A stretch of 64,000 nucleotides of DNA from JBHIBC01 sp046758905 (GTDB lineage Bacteria; Acidobacteriota; Polarisedimenticolia; Gp22-AA2), in NCBI GenBank assembly GCA_046758905.1, contig JBHIBC010000001.1, positions 1-64,000 of the forward strand. Reading direction: 5' to 3'. Made by a program: the position numbers and the translations under genes. Positions within the stretch are counted from its first letter, which is position 1; each line of letters begins with the position of its first letter. Under the pieces are notes generated by a model. The model searched no databases, was not told the DNA's origin, and saw only the letters and a program-made list of their open reading frames with translations. Below are positions 55,949-64,000 of the stretch, piece after piece.

Positions 55949-57073
55949 ATGAAATGCCCGTCCGTCACCGTCGCCCTCGGGGCCGCGCTCTGCCTGGCCT
56001 CGCCGCCGGCGCTGTCGCAGTCGCCGATCCGGTTCAGCTCGTACTCGTCCTACAGCGCCAAGTTCGACCTCGCTTCCAAGAAGTTCTCCCTGATCACCAG
56101 CGTGGTGGTCTACAACATCAGCGGACAGACGTTCAGCGACGTCCGTTTCAAGCAGACCTATCCCGAGGGCGTCACCGTCAAGGAGACGTACCAGCGCGAC
56201 GTGGGCACCGAGGCGACCGGAGAGCAGCGCTCGGAGAGGCGGGTGGAGGACAACGTCTTCTACGCGAGCCTCGACAAGTTCCGCAACCGTCAGTACGTCG
56301 TGATCTTCAACGAGCTGGAGCTGGCGCGCCGGCTGGACGAGATCACCTTCCCGGGGATCGAGATCAGCTACCTCGACGGGCAGGGGGAGCGCCGCATCGA
56401 GCAGCTCGCCGACAACACCTACGACCTGTTCATCTACTCGAACGTGGTCGGGGGGCTGACGCGGTTCCTCAAGAAGTACAACCGGATCACGTTCGATTTC
56501 ACCAAGGCCGTGCCGGACCGGACGGAGTGGGAGTTCGCCCCGATCGTGGCGAGCGCGCGCGGGCGCTTCCCGACCGGGATCATCGGCACCTTTCCCGGTG
56601 AGGACCGCTACAACGGCTACTTCCGCATCCGCAGCGGGCCTCCCGGCGACAACGTCCAGATCCTGGTCGTCTACCGCGACGAGGACGGCAAGACCAAGAT
56701 CTCGGACAGCGAGCGGCTGCTGTCCGAGGTGCGCGACTACCTCAAGTGGTGCGGCGAGTTCGAGACCGTCGAGGAGGGGCTGAAGGTCTCGAGAGGCAAG
56801 TGGAAGAAATACAAGGACGCCTGGTCGATCGAGGGACGCTGGCGCGACACGATCAAGGATCGTCTCGGCGAGGGCGTCCTGAAGGCGAAGGTGTTCCACG
56901 GCCCGCGCGAGGACGTGGAGTACATCGTGCTGGCGCTGGCGCACGGCCGCGGCCTGGGCCCGGAGTCGAGCGCCACGCCCAATCCCGGGAAGGAGGCGGA
57001 GCTCTCGGCCGAGCTCGACGCGCTCCTCGAGACCTTCAGGTCGTACATCGTGCGGCTGTCTCACGAACGCTGA
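55949..57073 (+). CDS. secreted protein of unknown function
   Basis: A 374-residue protein with a Sec signal peptide (1-23, ending PALSQS). The mature part begins with a beta-rich region (FSLITSVVVYNISGQTFSDV, FKQTYPEGVTVKETY, EITFPGIEISYLDGQGER), possibly an Ig-like or NEW3-like beta-sandwich. A region around 190-330 is more mixed, with KWCGEFETVEEGLKVSRGKW, and a C-terminal helix follows (AELSAELDALLETFRSYIVR). It has a single Cys, no lipobox, no membrane helix and no recognised catalytic motif. It has its own promoter and stands alone between the CPBP gene and glnA. I do not recognise a family. Confidence 0.7.
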   Translation: MKCPSVTVALGAALCLASPPALSQSPIRFSSYSSYSAKFDLASKKFSLITSVVVYNISGQTFSDVRFKQTYPEGVTVKETYQRDVGTEATGEQRSERRVEDNVFYASLDKFRNRQYVVIFNELELARRLDEITFPGIEISYLDGQGERRIEQLADNTYDLFIYSNVVGGLTRFLKKYNRITFDFTKAVPDRTEWEFAPIVASARGRFPTGIIGTFPGEDRYNGYFRIRSGPPGDNVQILVVYRDEDGKTKISDSERLLSEVRDYLKWCGEFETVEEGLKVSRGKWKKYKDAWSIEGRWRDTIKDRLGEGVLKAKVFHGPREDVEYIVLALAHGRGLGPESSATPNPGKEAELSAELDALLETFRSYIVRLSHER

Positions 57074-57128
57074 GATCGCGCCGCCGGCGGCCCGGACGCC
57101 CCCTCCGCCGGTCGGCGCGGCGTCCGCG

Positions 57129-57156
57129 TTGACGCCGGGCGGCGCCGTGCTATAAT
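57129..57156 (+). promoter_or_regulatory. sigma-70 promoter of glnA
   Basis: TTGACG (57129-57134), a 16-bp spacer and a perfect TATAAT (57151-57156), with a leader of about 48 nt. No sigma-54 -24/-12 element (TGGCAC-N5-TTGC) was found, although rpoN is encoded in the window. Confidence 0.72.
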
Positions 57157-57210
57157 GCGCGCCCACTTCGGCGCGCAACCCACACCCCCTTGTCGGAGCG
57201 ACGGGATCTC

Positions 57211-58626
57211 ATGAAAAAGCCAGCGGACGCGTTGAGAATGGTCAAGGACCACGACATCCGGATCGTCGACCTGCGGTTCATGGACCTGCCCGGACTATGG
57301 CAGCACTTCTCGGTGCCGGCCCACGAGCTGAGCGAGACCTCGCTCGAGGATGGGTTCAACTTCGACGGTTCGAGCATCCGCGGTTTCCAGGCGATCAACG
57401 AGAGCGATATGACGGTCATCCCGGATCCGGAGACCGCGTTCGTCGATCCGTTCACCGAGATCCCGACGCTGGCGATCATCTGCAACGTGGTCGACCCGAT
57501 CACCAAGGAGCGCTACGGGCGGGACCCCCGGGGGATCGCGCAGCGGGCCGAGAACTACCTGAAGTTCGCCCGGATCGCCGACCGGGCGCACTTCGGGGCG
57601 GAGGCCGAGTTCTTCATCTTCGACGACGTCCGGTTCGACCAGAACACCCACTGCGGCTACTACTTCGTCGACTCGGTCGAGGGCCAGTGGAACTCGGGGA
57701 AGGACGAGCGCCCCAACCTGGCGTACAAGCCGCGGCACAAGGAGGGCTACTTCCCGGTGCCGCCGCACGATCATTTCCAGGACCTGAGGTCGGAGATGGT
57801 CCTCAACCTCGAGCGCTGCGGCGTGATGGTCGAGGCCCACCATCACGAGGTGGCGTCGGGCGGCCAGGCGGAGATCGACGTCCGCTACGACACCCTGACG
57901 CGCGCGGCCGACAACGTTGTGGTCTACAAGTACGTGGTCAAGAACACCGCCCGGGCGCGCGGCCGGACCGTGACCTTCATGCCCAAGCCGCTGTTCGGAG
58001 ACAACGGGACGGGGATGCACTGCCACCAGAGCATCTGGAAGGACGGGCGGAACCTTTTCGCGGGGGACGGATACGGCGGGCTGTCGGAGACGGGCCTGCA
58101 TTACATCGGCGGGCTCCTGAGGCACTCCCCGGCGCTCGCGGCGCTCATCGCTCCGACCACCAACTCCTACAAGCGGCTGACGCCGGGGTTCGAGGCGCCG
58201 GTCAACCTGGCCTATTCGCGCCGGAACCGGTCCGCCGCGATCCGCATCCCGATGGTCTCCGCCGGCCCGGAGGCGGTGCGGCTCGAGTACCGTCCTCCCG
58301 ATCCGTCGTGCAACCCGTACGTGGCGTTCGCCGCGATGCTCATGGCGGGCCTCGACGGCATCGAGAACAAGATCGACCCGGGCAGGCCGCTCGACAAGGA
58401 CATCTACGGGCTGGGGCCGGAGGAGCTGAAGGACGTGCCGTCCCTGCCCGCCTCGCTAGAGGACGCCCTCGGGCAGCTCGAGCGGGACCACGAGTTCCTC
58501 CTGAAGGGTGATGTCTTCACCGAGGACAACATCCGCCTCTGGATCACCTACAAGCGCGAGCGCGAGGTCGACCCCATGCGCCTGCGGCCCCACCCGTTCG
58601 AGTTCGCGCTCTATTTCGACATCTGA
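57211..58626 (+). CDS. glnA: glutamine synthetase type I
   Basis: A 471-residue dodecameric GSI that makes glutamine from glutamate, ammonia and ATP. Blocks include GFNFDGSSIRGFQAINESDM, AEAEFFIFDDVRF-type metal site (FGAEAEFFIF), EAHHHEVASGGQAEIDVRYD, MPKPLFGDNGTGMHCHQSIW and RLTPGFEAPVNLAYSRRNRS. The adenylylation site Tyr399 lies in DKDIYGLGPEE, matching the regulated GSI-beta class. glnE, 54 bp downstream, encodes the enzyme that modifies it. ATG 57211 gives the standard N-terminus; a TTG at 57190 is less likely. Confidence 0.97.
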   Translation: MKKPADALRMVKDHDIRIVDLRFMDLPGLWQHFSVPAHELSETSLEDGFNFDGSSIRGFQAINESDMTVIPDPETAFVDPFTEIPTLAIICNVVDPITKERYGRDPRGIAQRAENYLKFARIADRAHFGAEAEFFIFDDVRFDQNTHCGYYFVDSVEGQWNSGKDERPNLAYKPRHKEGYFPVPPHDHFQDLRSEMVLNLERCGVMVEAHHHEVASGGQAEIDVRYDTLTRAADNVVVYKYVVKNTARARGRTVTFMPKPLFGDNGTGMHCHQSIWKDGRNLFAGDGYGGLSETGLHYIGGLLRHSPALAALIAPTTNSYKRLTPGFEAPVNLAYSRRNRSAAIRIPMVSAGPEAVRLEYRPPDPSCNPYVAFAAMLMAGLDGIENKIDPGRPLDKDIYGLGPEELKDVPSLPASLEDALGQLERDHEFLLKGDVFTEDNIRLWITYKREREVDPMRLRPHPFEFALYFDI

Positions 58627-58680
58627 TCCGGGGACGCGAAGCCCGCTGCACGATCGCCCGGCCCGGAGGGAAGGCCCCCG

Positions 58681-61668
58681 ATGAACCTGCCCGAGGTGCG
58701 CGCCGCCCTGTCCGCGCTCCTGCCCGATGACCTGGGGGCGCGTTTCGCCGGGCAGGTCGAGCGGCTGCCGGACCCGGGGGGGGCCCTCCAGAGCCTGCGC
58801 TCCTTCATCGGCGCCCACGGCGGCCCGCCCGATCGGGGCGTGCTGCACGATTTCCTCACCCTGGCGGGCTTCAGCCCTTACCTGGGCGGCCTGCTGGTCC
58901 GGCATCCCGGCTTCCTGGACGTCCTCGCCTCCGGCGGCCCGAGCCGGGGCCCCCGCACGCGCGAGGATCTCGAGGAGGATCTGGCGCGCTTCCAGCTGCT
59001 GAACGCCGACCTCGGCGCCTCGAACGTCCTGCGGCGCTTCAAGCAGCGCGAGTATCTGAGGATCGCCTTGGCCGACGCGCTCGGGACGGCGGACCTGTCG
59101 GCGATCACCCGGGCGCTGTCGCTGCTCGCCGATGTCCTGCTGGAGAAAGCCATCCGGCTGGCGCGGGTGCCTCTGGAGGCGCGCTACGGCCGCCCGACGA
59201 GCCGCGACCACCGCGGTCGCCTGGAGGAGGACGTCTTCGTGGTGATCGGCCTGGGAAAGCTGGGGGGCGAGGAGCTCAACTACAGCAGCGACATCGACCT
59301 CATCTACCTGTTCTCGCGCGACGGGGAGACCACCGGAGCGGGGGGAGCCGGCGGAGGAAGCATCACCAACCGGGAGTTCTTCACGCGGCTGGCGACCGGG
59401 GTCACGCGGCTCATCGCGGGCGGGGGTCCGGAGGGCCAGGCGTTCCGGGTGGACCTGGGGTTGCGGCCGGGAGGGAGGGACGGCGACCTGGTGACGACGC
59501 TGCAGGCTGCGGTCTCCTATTACCGCAGCTGGGCCGAGCCGTGGGAGCTGCAGGCTCTGGTCAAGGCCCGCCCGGTGGCCGGGGATCTGACCCTCGGCCG
59601 GCGGTTCATCTCAGGGATCGGGCCTCTGGTCTACGTCGCCGAGCCCGATCCATACAGGACGCTGGAGATCGCGGCGATGAAGGACCGCATCGATGCCCGG
59701 CTGAGCGCGGAGGGGCGGTCCGAGACCGACGTGAAGCTCGGCCGCGGGGGGATCCGCGAGCTGGAGTTCGCGGTCCAGGCGCTGCAGCTGCGGCATGGCG
59801 GTCACGATCCCTGGCTGCGCCAGGGCAATACCCTCCTGGCGCTTCACCGGCTCGCCGAAAAGGGGTTCCTCGGGCTCGAGGACTACTCGCGCCTGTGTCA
59901 GGCCTATGTGTTCCTTAGGAACCTGGAGCACCGCCTGCAGCTCGGGCGGAACCGGCAGACCTCGGGCCTGCCGGCGGCTCCCCGCGACCTCGAGATCCTG
60001 GCCCGGCGGATGGGGTTTCGGGACGCGCCGCCCGGGTCCGGCCTGGCCGCGGGGCGCCTGGCGCTGGCGCTCGAGACCCACAGGACCGCAGTGCGAGGCT
60101 TTTACGATTCGGTGTTCGGGCAGGCGGCGCAGCCCGAGATCGGCGAGGCGTCGCCCCACCCTTGGATCGATCGGCTGGACGAGGCGGGGCTCAAGAAGCA
60201 GCTGCGCCGGGCCGGCCTGGACGACCCGGAGACCGTGATCCGTCCGGTGCAGATGATCCGCAGGCGACTGCAGCCCGCCGCCTCCCCCGCGATCCGGCGG
60301 GCCCTGCGCAAGACCGGGATGCTCCTGCTCCGGGCGGCGGCGCGCACCCACAACCCCCGTCGTTCGCTGACCAACCTCGAGAGGCTCATCGCCTCTCTCG
60401 CCGCCGACCCGGACGGCCTGCTGGCCTTCCTGTCGCGGCGGGAGATCCTGGGCCCGACGGTCCGGCTCCTGGGCCGGAGCGATCTGCTCGCGTCCCTGCT
60501 CATTCGCAGGCCGGGGATCCTCCGGAGCCTCGAGGATCGCGCCAGCGTGCTCCGGAGCCCCGGAGCGGACGAGTACCGCGAGCGGATGCTGGGCGCGGTG
60601 CACGACCCCGAGGGCGGAGCGCGCGGCCGCGCCGCCCGCCTGCGCCGCCGGCACCAGGACGCGCTCGCCCTGATCGCCCTGCGCGACACCAACCGTCAGG
60701 CCACGCTCCGGGAGGTCCTGAAGTGCCTCTCGAACCTCGCCGACGCGACGCTGCAGGCGGTGGTGCTGCTGGAGGCGGAGGCCATGCGGGGTGGCGCCCA
60801 CCAGGGGCCGGCCGGGCTCAAGCTGGCTGTGCTCGGGCTGGGGCGTCTCGGCTACCGCGAGATGGACTACGGGTCGGACCTCGACCTGATCTTCGTGCGG
60901 GACGAAGGGGGAGCGGAGGCCGCCGGGGCTCGCTCCGCCGCCCATCGGTGGGCCGAGGGGATCGTCCGAACGCTGTCCACGCTGAGCCAGGACGGCCAGC
61001 TGTATCAAGTGGACCTGCGGCTCCGCCCGTCCGGATCGGAGGGCGAGCTGGTGAGCAGCGTGGAGGGACTGCGGGAGTACTTCCGGGAATCGGCCGAGGT
61101 GTGGGAGTTGCAGTCGTTCCTCAAGGCCAGGCCGGTCGGGGGCGACCCCGAGCTGGGCGCGCGCGCCGTGGCCGAGGTCCACTCCGTCATCCTGGAGCGC
61201 GGCCGTCGGCTCGGCCCGGCCGGGTTGGCGGCGGCGGTGGAGTCGATGCGCGAGCGGCTGATCCGGGAGCCCGCGCGGAAGGACGGCGTGAAGATCGGGG
61301 AGGGGGGACTGCTGGACATCCACTTCGTCATCGATTACCTCCGGCTGCGACACTCGGTGAGCGACCCTGACGACAAGGACACGCTGAGGCTGCTGAGCCA
61401 CCTCGGCCGTCTCGGCCATCTGGCGGAGGAGCCGATGCGGGTCCTGTACGAGGCGTATCTGTTCCTCCGGGCCCTGGAGCACGCCATGCGGCTGCTGTAC
61501 GACCGGCCGCTGGCGCGGCTCCCGGGTGATCCGGTCCGACTGCGCGAGCTGGCCCTCGACCTCGGCATCGGCGAAGGCCGCAGCCCCGAGCGTGAGCTTC
61601 TTGAGGCGTTTCGCGGGCACACCTCCCGGGTTCGCGGGCTGTTCGAGGCGATCCTGCGCGGGCGCTGA
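58681..61668 (+). CDS. glnE: bifunctional glutamine synthetase adenylyltransferase/deadenylylase
   Basis: A 995-residue enzyme that adenylylates (C-terminal half) and deadenylylates (N-terminal half) glutamine synthetase in response to PII. Both nucleotidyltransferase domains are intact: GLGKLGGEELNYSSDIDLIY (around 192-211) and GLGRLGYREMDYGSDLDLIF (around 720-738), each with the catalytic D-x-D. RPVAGDLTLGRRFI and the matching RPVGGDPELGARAV mark the duplicated halves. Length is typical (E. coli 946). Pairing with glnA suggests standard covalent control of ammonia assimilation. No glnB/glnD is in the window. Confidence 0.96.
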   Translation: MNLPEVRAALSALLPDDLGARFAGQVERLPDPGGALQSLRSFIGAHGGPPDRGVLHDFLTLAGFSPYLGGLLVRHPGFLDVLASGGPSRGPRTREDLEEDLARFQLLNADLGASNVLRRFKQREYLRIALADALGTADLSAITRALSLLADVLLEKAIRLARVPLEARYGRPTSRDHRGRLEEDVFVVIGLGKLGGEELNYSSDIDLIYLFSRDGETTGAGGAGGGSITNREFFTRLATGVTRLIAGGGPEGQAFRVDLGLRPGGRDGDLVTTLQAAVSYYRSWAEPWELQALVKARPVAGDLTLGRRFISGIGPLVYVAEPDPYRTLEIAAMKDRIDARLSAEGRSETDVKLGRGGIRELEFAVQALQLRHGGHDPWLRQGNTLLALHRLAEKGFLGLEDYSRLCQAYVFLRNLEHRLQLGRNRQTSGLPAAPRDLEILARRMGFRDAPPGSGLAAGRLALALETHRTAVRGFYDSVFGQAAQPEIGEASPHPWIDRLDEAGLKKQLRRAGLDDPETVIRPVQMIRRRLQPAASPAIRRALRKTGMLLLRAAARTHNPRRSLTNLERLIASLAADPDGLLAFLSRREILGPTVRLLGRSDLLASLLIRRPGILRSLEDRASVLRSPGADEYRERMLGAVHDPEGGARGRAARLRRRHQDALALIALRDTNRQATLREVLKCLSNLADATLQAVVLLEAEAMRGGAHQGPAGLKLAVLGLGRLGYREMDYGSDLDLIFVRDEGGAEAAGARSAAHRWAEGIVRTLSTLSQDGQLYQVDLRLRPSGSEGELVSSVEGLREYFRESAEVWELQSFLKARPVGGDPELGARAVAEVHSVILERGRRLGPAGLAAAVESMRERLIREPARKDGVKIGEGGLLDIHFVIDYLRLRHSVSDPDDKDTLRLLSHLGRLGHLAEEPMRVLYEAYLFLRALEHAMRLLYDRPLARLPGDPVRLRELALDLGIGEGRSPERELLEAFRGHTSRVRGLFEAILRGR

Positions 61669-61827
61669 GCGCCCCGCGCCGCGCACGCGCCCGGTGAAAA
61701 CCCCCTGAATGATCCTCGGCCCCGGGGTGGGACGGCCCCTCGCCGCGGGCGGTGGAGCGCGCCGCACGGGATCCCGTCGGGATCGGCTGGAGAGGCCGCG
61801 GCCGGGCGATCGCGCGCCGGGCGAGGT

Positions 61828-61857
61828 TTGACATCGTTCGCGACGTTCCATTATCAT
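61828..61857 (+). promoter_or_regulatory. promoter of cNMP-FHA gene and trpS
   Basis: TTGACA (61828-61833), an 18-bp spacer and TATCAT (61852-61857), with a leader of about 44 nt. The 239 bp between glnE and this gene hold nothing else recognisable. Confidence 0.7.
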
Positions 61858-61907
61858 CGCGACCTGCGCGGCGGGCGTAAGTGCATCGAGCGCAAAGGAA
61901 TAGCCCG

Positions 61908-62774
61908 ATGGCGGCCGACCCCTTCAAGGACCTCACGATACACCGCAAGAAGGATGAGACCATATACCGGGAGGGGGACCTCGGGAGCGAGATGTACGTG
62001 GTGCAGTCCGGGGCGGTGCGCATCTACCGGGAGTATCGCGGGACCATCCAGGAGCTGGCGATCATGGAGAAGGGCGATTTCTTCGGGGAGTTCGCCGTCC
62101 TCGAGGGCCTGCCGCGCACCGCGAGCGCCGTGGCGCTGGAGGAGAGCGACCTCATCGAGATCAACAGCACCACGTTCGACAAGATGATCCGCAGCAACAT
62201 CGAGATCGCGGTGCGCATGCTCCGCAAGCTGAGCAATCGGCTGCAGGAGGCCAATCGGAAGATCGAGCTGCTGTCCCGCGCCGCCGCCAGCGGGAAGCCG
62301 GTCGCCGAAGCGGTCTCCGCCATCGACACCGACCAGCCGGCCGAGGCCCCGCCGCCCGCCCCCGAGGCTCCCCCCTCGGAAGGTGTCGAGGCGGAGCCCC
62401 GGCCGATCGCGGATGTGGACGTGCCCGAGGGGGCGCTGGCCCTGCTGGTGCTCGAGGGGGGAGAGCGGCATTTCCCGATCACCGGGGAGACGGCGCTCAT
62501 CGGGCGCTACGATCCGGTCACCGGGACCCGGCCGGAGATCGATCTGACCCAGGTCGATATCAACCGGTCGGTGTCGAGGCGTCACGCACGGATCGTGAGT
62601 CAGGACGGGCAGTTCCGGATCTCGGAGGAGGTGGGGGCGCTGAACGGCACCTTCGTCAACGGGCAGCGCCTGACGGCCGGCGAGCCGGTCCCCGTCAAGA
62701 GCGGCGATACCGTGGCGCTGGGGATGGTCTCCTTCGTGTTCAAGACGGCCGGGGGCGGCAAGGCGGCGCGATGA
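61908..62774 (+). CDS. cyclic-nucleotide-binding and FHA domain fusion protein
   Basis: A 288-residue protein. The N-terminal cNMP-binding (CRP-like) domain (around 1-120) has YREGDLGSEMYVVQSGAVRI and the phosphate-cassette region GDFFGEFAVLEGLPRTASAV. A helix and Pro-rich linker (around 120-175) lead to a C-terminal FHA domain with LIGRYDPVTG, SRRHARIV and LNGTFVNGQRL, which reads phospho-threonine. There is no helix-turn-helix, so it is not a transcription factor of CRP type. It may link a nucleotide signal to Ser/Thr kinase targets. ATG 61908 follows AAAGGA; an in-frame GTG at 61881 is less supported. Confidence 0.85.
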   Translation: MAADPFKDLTIHRKKDETIYREGDLGSEMYVVQSGAVRIYREYRGTIQELAIMEKGDFFGEFAVLEGLPRTASAVALEESDLIEINSTTFDKMIRSNIEIAVRMLRKLSNRLQEANRKIELLSRAAASGKPVAEAVSAIDTDQPAEAPPPAPEAPPSEGVEAEPRPIADVDVPEGALALLVLEGGERHFPITGETALIGRYDPVTGTRPEIDLTQVDINRSVSRRHARIVSQDGQFRISEEVGALNGTFVNGQRLTAGEPVPVKSGDTVALGMVSFVFKTAGGGKAAR

Positions 62775-63034
62775 GCAGCTTCACGGGCGGGTCGGCCTAC
62801 GCCATGTCGCGCGACATCGCCGAGGGCCTCGTCCTGGTCAACGCCAACACCTTCCGGAAGTTCACCCCCGAGGAGATGAAGCGGCTCGCCTTCGAGCTGG
62901 ACCGGGTGCAGAAGGAGGTCCGGGCGGACCAGCCTGCGCAGGACGACACCCAGGCGATCCAGAAGAGGGGCCGCCGTCTCACCCGCGTCAGCCAGGCGAT
63001 CTCCATCCTCAGGTCCGCGATGAGCCGGAGATGA
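62771..63034 (+). CDS. small conserved hypothetical protein
   Basis: An 87-residue soluble protein of unknown function, mostly helical (KFTPEEMKRLAFELDRVQKE, QAISILRSAMSRR), with an early SRDIAEGLVLVNANTFRKF segment. It is coupled by 4-bp overlaps both to the cNMP-FHA gene before it and trpS after it, so it is almost certainly translated. No motif was recognised. Confidence 0.72.
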   Translation: MSSFTGGSAYAMSRDIAEGLVLVNANTFRKFTPEEMKRLAFELDRVQKEVRADQPAQDDTQAIQKRGRRLTRVSQAISILRSAMSRR

Positions 63035-64000
63035 GCGCGCCGAGTCGGCCCCGCGTCCTCTCCGGCTTCCGCCCGACCGGCCCGATGCACATCGGGCACC
63101 TGGTCGGTGCGCTCGACAACTGGGTCAGGATGCAGGACAACCACGAGTGCTTCTTCGCCATCTGCGATTGGCACGCGCTCACCAGCGAATACGCCGACAC
63201 GGCGCCGATCAAGGGCTACATCATCGACATGGCGATCGACTGGCTCGCGGCGGGGCTCGACCCCGAGCGCAGCACCCTGTTCGTGCAATCGCACGTCCCG
63301 CAGCACGCCGAGCTGCACCTCCTGCTGTCGATGATCGTGCCGGTGCCCTGGCTGGAGCGCGTGCCGACGTACAAGGAGCAGCAACAGCAGATGCAGGGGA
63401 AGGACCTGAGCAACTACGGTTTCTTGGGCTATCCGGTGCTGCAGACGGCCGACATCCTGGTCTATCGCGCCGACGTGGTCCCGGTGGGGGAGGACCAGCT
63501 GGCCCACCTCGAACTGTGCCGGGAGATCGCGCGGCGGTTCAACGCGCTTTACGGCCCGGTCTTCCCGGAGCCGCGGGCCCTCACCACCCGCACGCCGCGG
63601 CTTCCGGGGACCGACGGGCGCAAGATGAGCAAGTCGTACGGCAACGCCATCAATCTGGCCGACGACGCCGGGACGATCCGCCGAAAGATCCTCACCATGA
63701 TCACCGACCCGGCGCGGAAGCGTCGGCAGGATCCCGGGAACCCCGAGGTCTGTCCGGTGTTCGACTTCCACCGGGCGTTCAGCGGCGCGCGGACCATCGA
63801 GATGGTGAACGTGGAATGTCGCCGCGCCGGAATCGGCTGCGTGGAGTGCAAGGAAGCGCTGCTCGAGCACCTCGAGCCCATCCTGGCGCCGTTCCATGAG
63901 CGCCGGGCGGGGCTCCTCGAGGAGAGGGACCGGGTCGCCGCGATCCTGGAGGAGGGGGCGGAGAGGGCCCGAGCGGAGGCGAGCGCCACGATGCGCCGCG
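63031..64000 (+). CDS. trpS: tryptophanyl-tRNA synthetase, partial (cut by window end)
   Basis: Class I synthetase charging tRNA-Trp. 323 codons are visible without a stop; the family is usually about 330-340 residues, so only the end is missing. The HIGH motif is in GFRPTGPMHIGHLVGALDNW (HIGH at 20-23) and the KMSKS motif is exact at 198-202 (GRKMSKSYGN). GYPVLQTADILVYRADVVPV and GEDQLAHLELCREIARRFN are TrpS signatures. The C-terminal part has Cys residues (VECRRAGIGCVECKEAL). The ATG overlaps the stop of the small hypothetical gene. Confidence 0.95.
   Translation, partial: MSAPSRPRVLSGFRPTGPMHIGHLVGALDNWVRMQDNHECFFAICDWHALTSEYADTAPIKGYIIDMAIDWLAAGLDPERSTLFVQSHVPQHAELHLLLSMIVPVPWLERVPTYKEQQQQMQGKDLSNYGFLGYPVLQTADILVYRADVVPVGEDQLAHLELCREIARRFNALYGPVFPEPRALTTRTPRLPGTDGRKMSKSYGNAINLADDAGTIRRKILTMITDPARKRRQDPGNPEVCPVFDFHRAFSGARTIEMVNVECRRAGIGCVECKEALLEHLEPILAPFHERRAGLLEERDRVAAILEEGAERARAEASATMRR

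Noticed and set aside
57074..57210. Sigma-54 promoter for glnA
   Set aside because: No -24/-12 motif; a near-consensus sigma-70 promoter is present.

Overview
The window is 64 kb of a very high-GC chromosome packed with housekeeping genes. It has no insertion sequence, prophage, CRISPR array or recognisable defence island. The organism is Gram-negative: it has LptB, an LptC/LptA-like protein, and lipoprotein and periplasmic enzymes. The gene content (MglA GTPase, DUF1844 and DUF4388 proteins, an HspR-type heat-shock regulator, a two-subunit B12-dependent mutase, RpoN, GlnE) fits an uncultured Acidobacteriota lineage best, with Myxococcota-like groups as the alternative. That placement is an inference from gene content, not a phylogeny. 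Promoters resemble the sigma-70 consensus (TTGACN, 16-18 bp, TATNNT) and stand out against the GC-rich background.

Layout. 1-5.4 kb: tRNA-Pro(GGG), surE, pcm, rnd, a LarA-family protein and queG on the plus strand. 5.4-8.5 kb: a minus-strand operon of an M20D amidohydrolase, an imidazolonepropionase-like amidohydrolase and gloA. 8.5-8.86 kb: the only gene-free stretch over 300 bp, with divergent promoters, a palindrome and a 28-bp direct repeat. 8.9-14.8 kb: sodium:solute symporter, tRNA-Pro(CGG), acyP, apt, a lipoprotein ggt (minus), tRNA-Arg(CCU), a TPR membrane protein and ssb (minus). 14.9-19.6 kb: murJ-dtd-xerD with ATGA overlaps, accA, and mazG (minus). 19.7-23.5 kb: a DUF1844 protein, a TPR/zinc-ribbon membrane protein and a DUF4388 protein.

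23.6-40.2 kb is an unbroken co-directional run of 16 genes. It starts at a strong promoter whose -35 lies in a HAIR-like HspR operator. It holds dnaK-hsp20-dnaJ-hspR, a sigma-70 family factor, a DnaC-like ATPase, thiolase-hydroxyacyl-CoA dehydrogenase-crotonase, lptCA-lptB-rpoN-hpf, an acyl-CoA dehydrogenase and both subunits of a methylmalonyl-CoA-type mutase. The acyl-CoA genes make a plausible beta-oxidation and propionate or branched-chain degradation set. 40.2-42.4 kb holds two CheW-like proteins and a response regulator, closed by the only clear intrinsic terminator. 42.4-51.9 kb holds valS, nadC-birA-coaX, a hypothetical gene and comEC, facing a site-2 protease. 52-64 kb holds an HU-family protein, der, an MglA GTPase with an apparent frameshift, a CPBP protease, a secreted hypothetical protein, glnA-glnE, a cNMP-FHA fusion, a small hypothetical gene and the start of trpS, cut by the window edge.

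The most unusual signals concern gene boundaries and regulation rather than a new gene system. mazG appears to start at ACG. ggt and mazG lack a stop where their families end and read antisense into the convergent neighbour. mglA seems frameshifted before a long acidic/Pro-Ala tail. Several promoters sit so close to start codons that the mRNAs would be almost leaderless. dnaK appears to be under HspR control in a cluster where hsp20 occupies the place of grpE.
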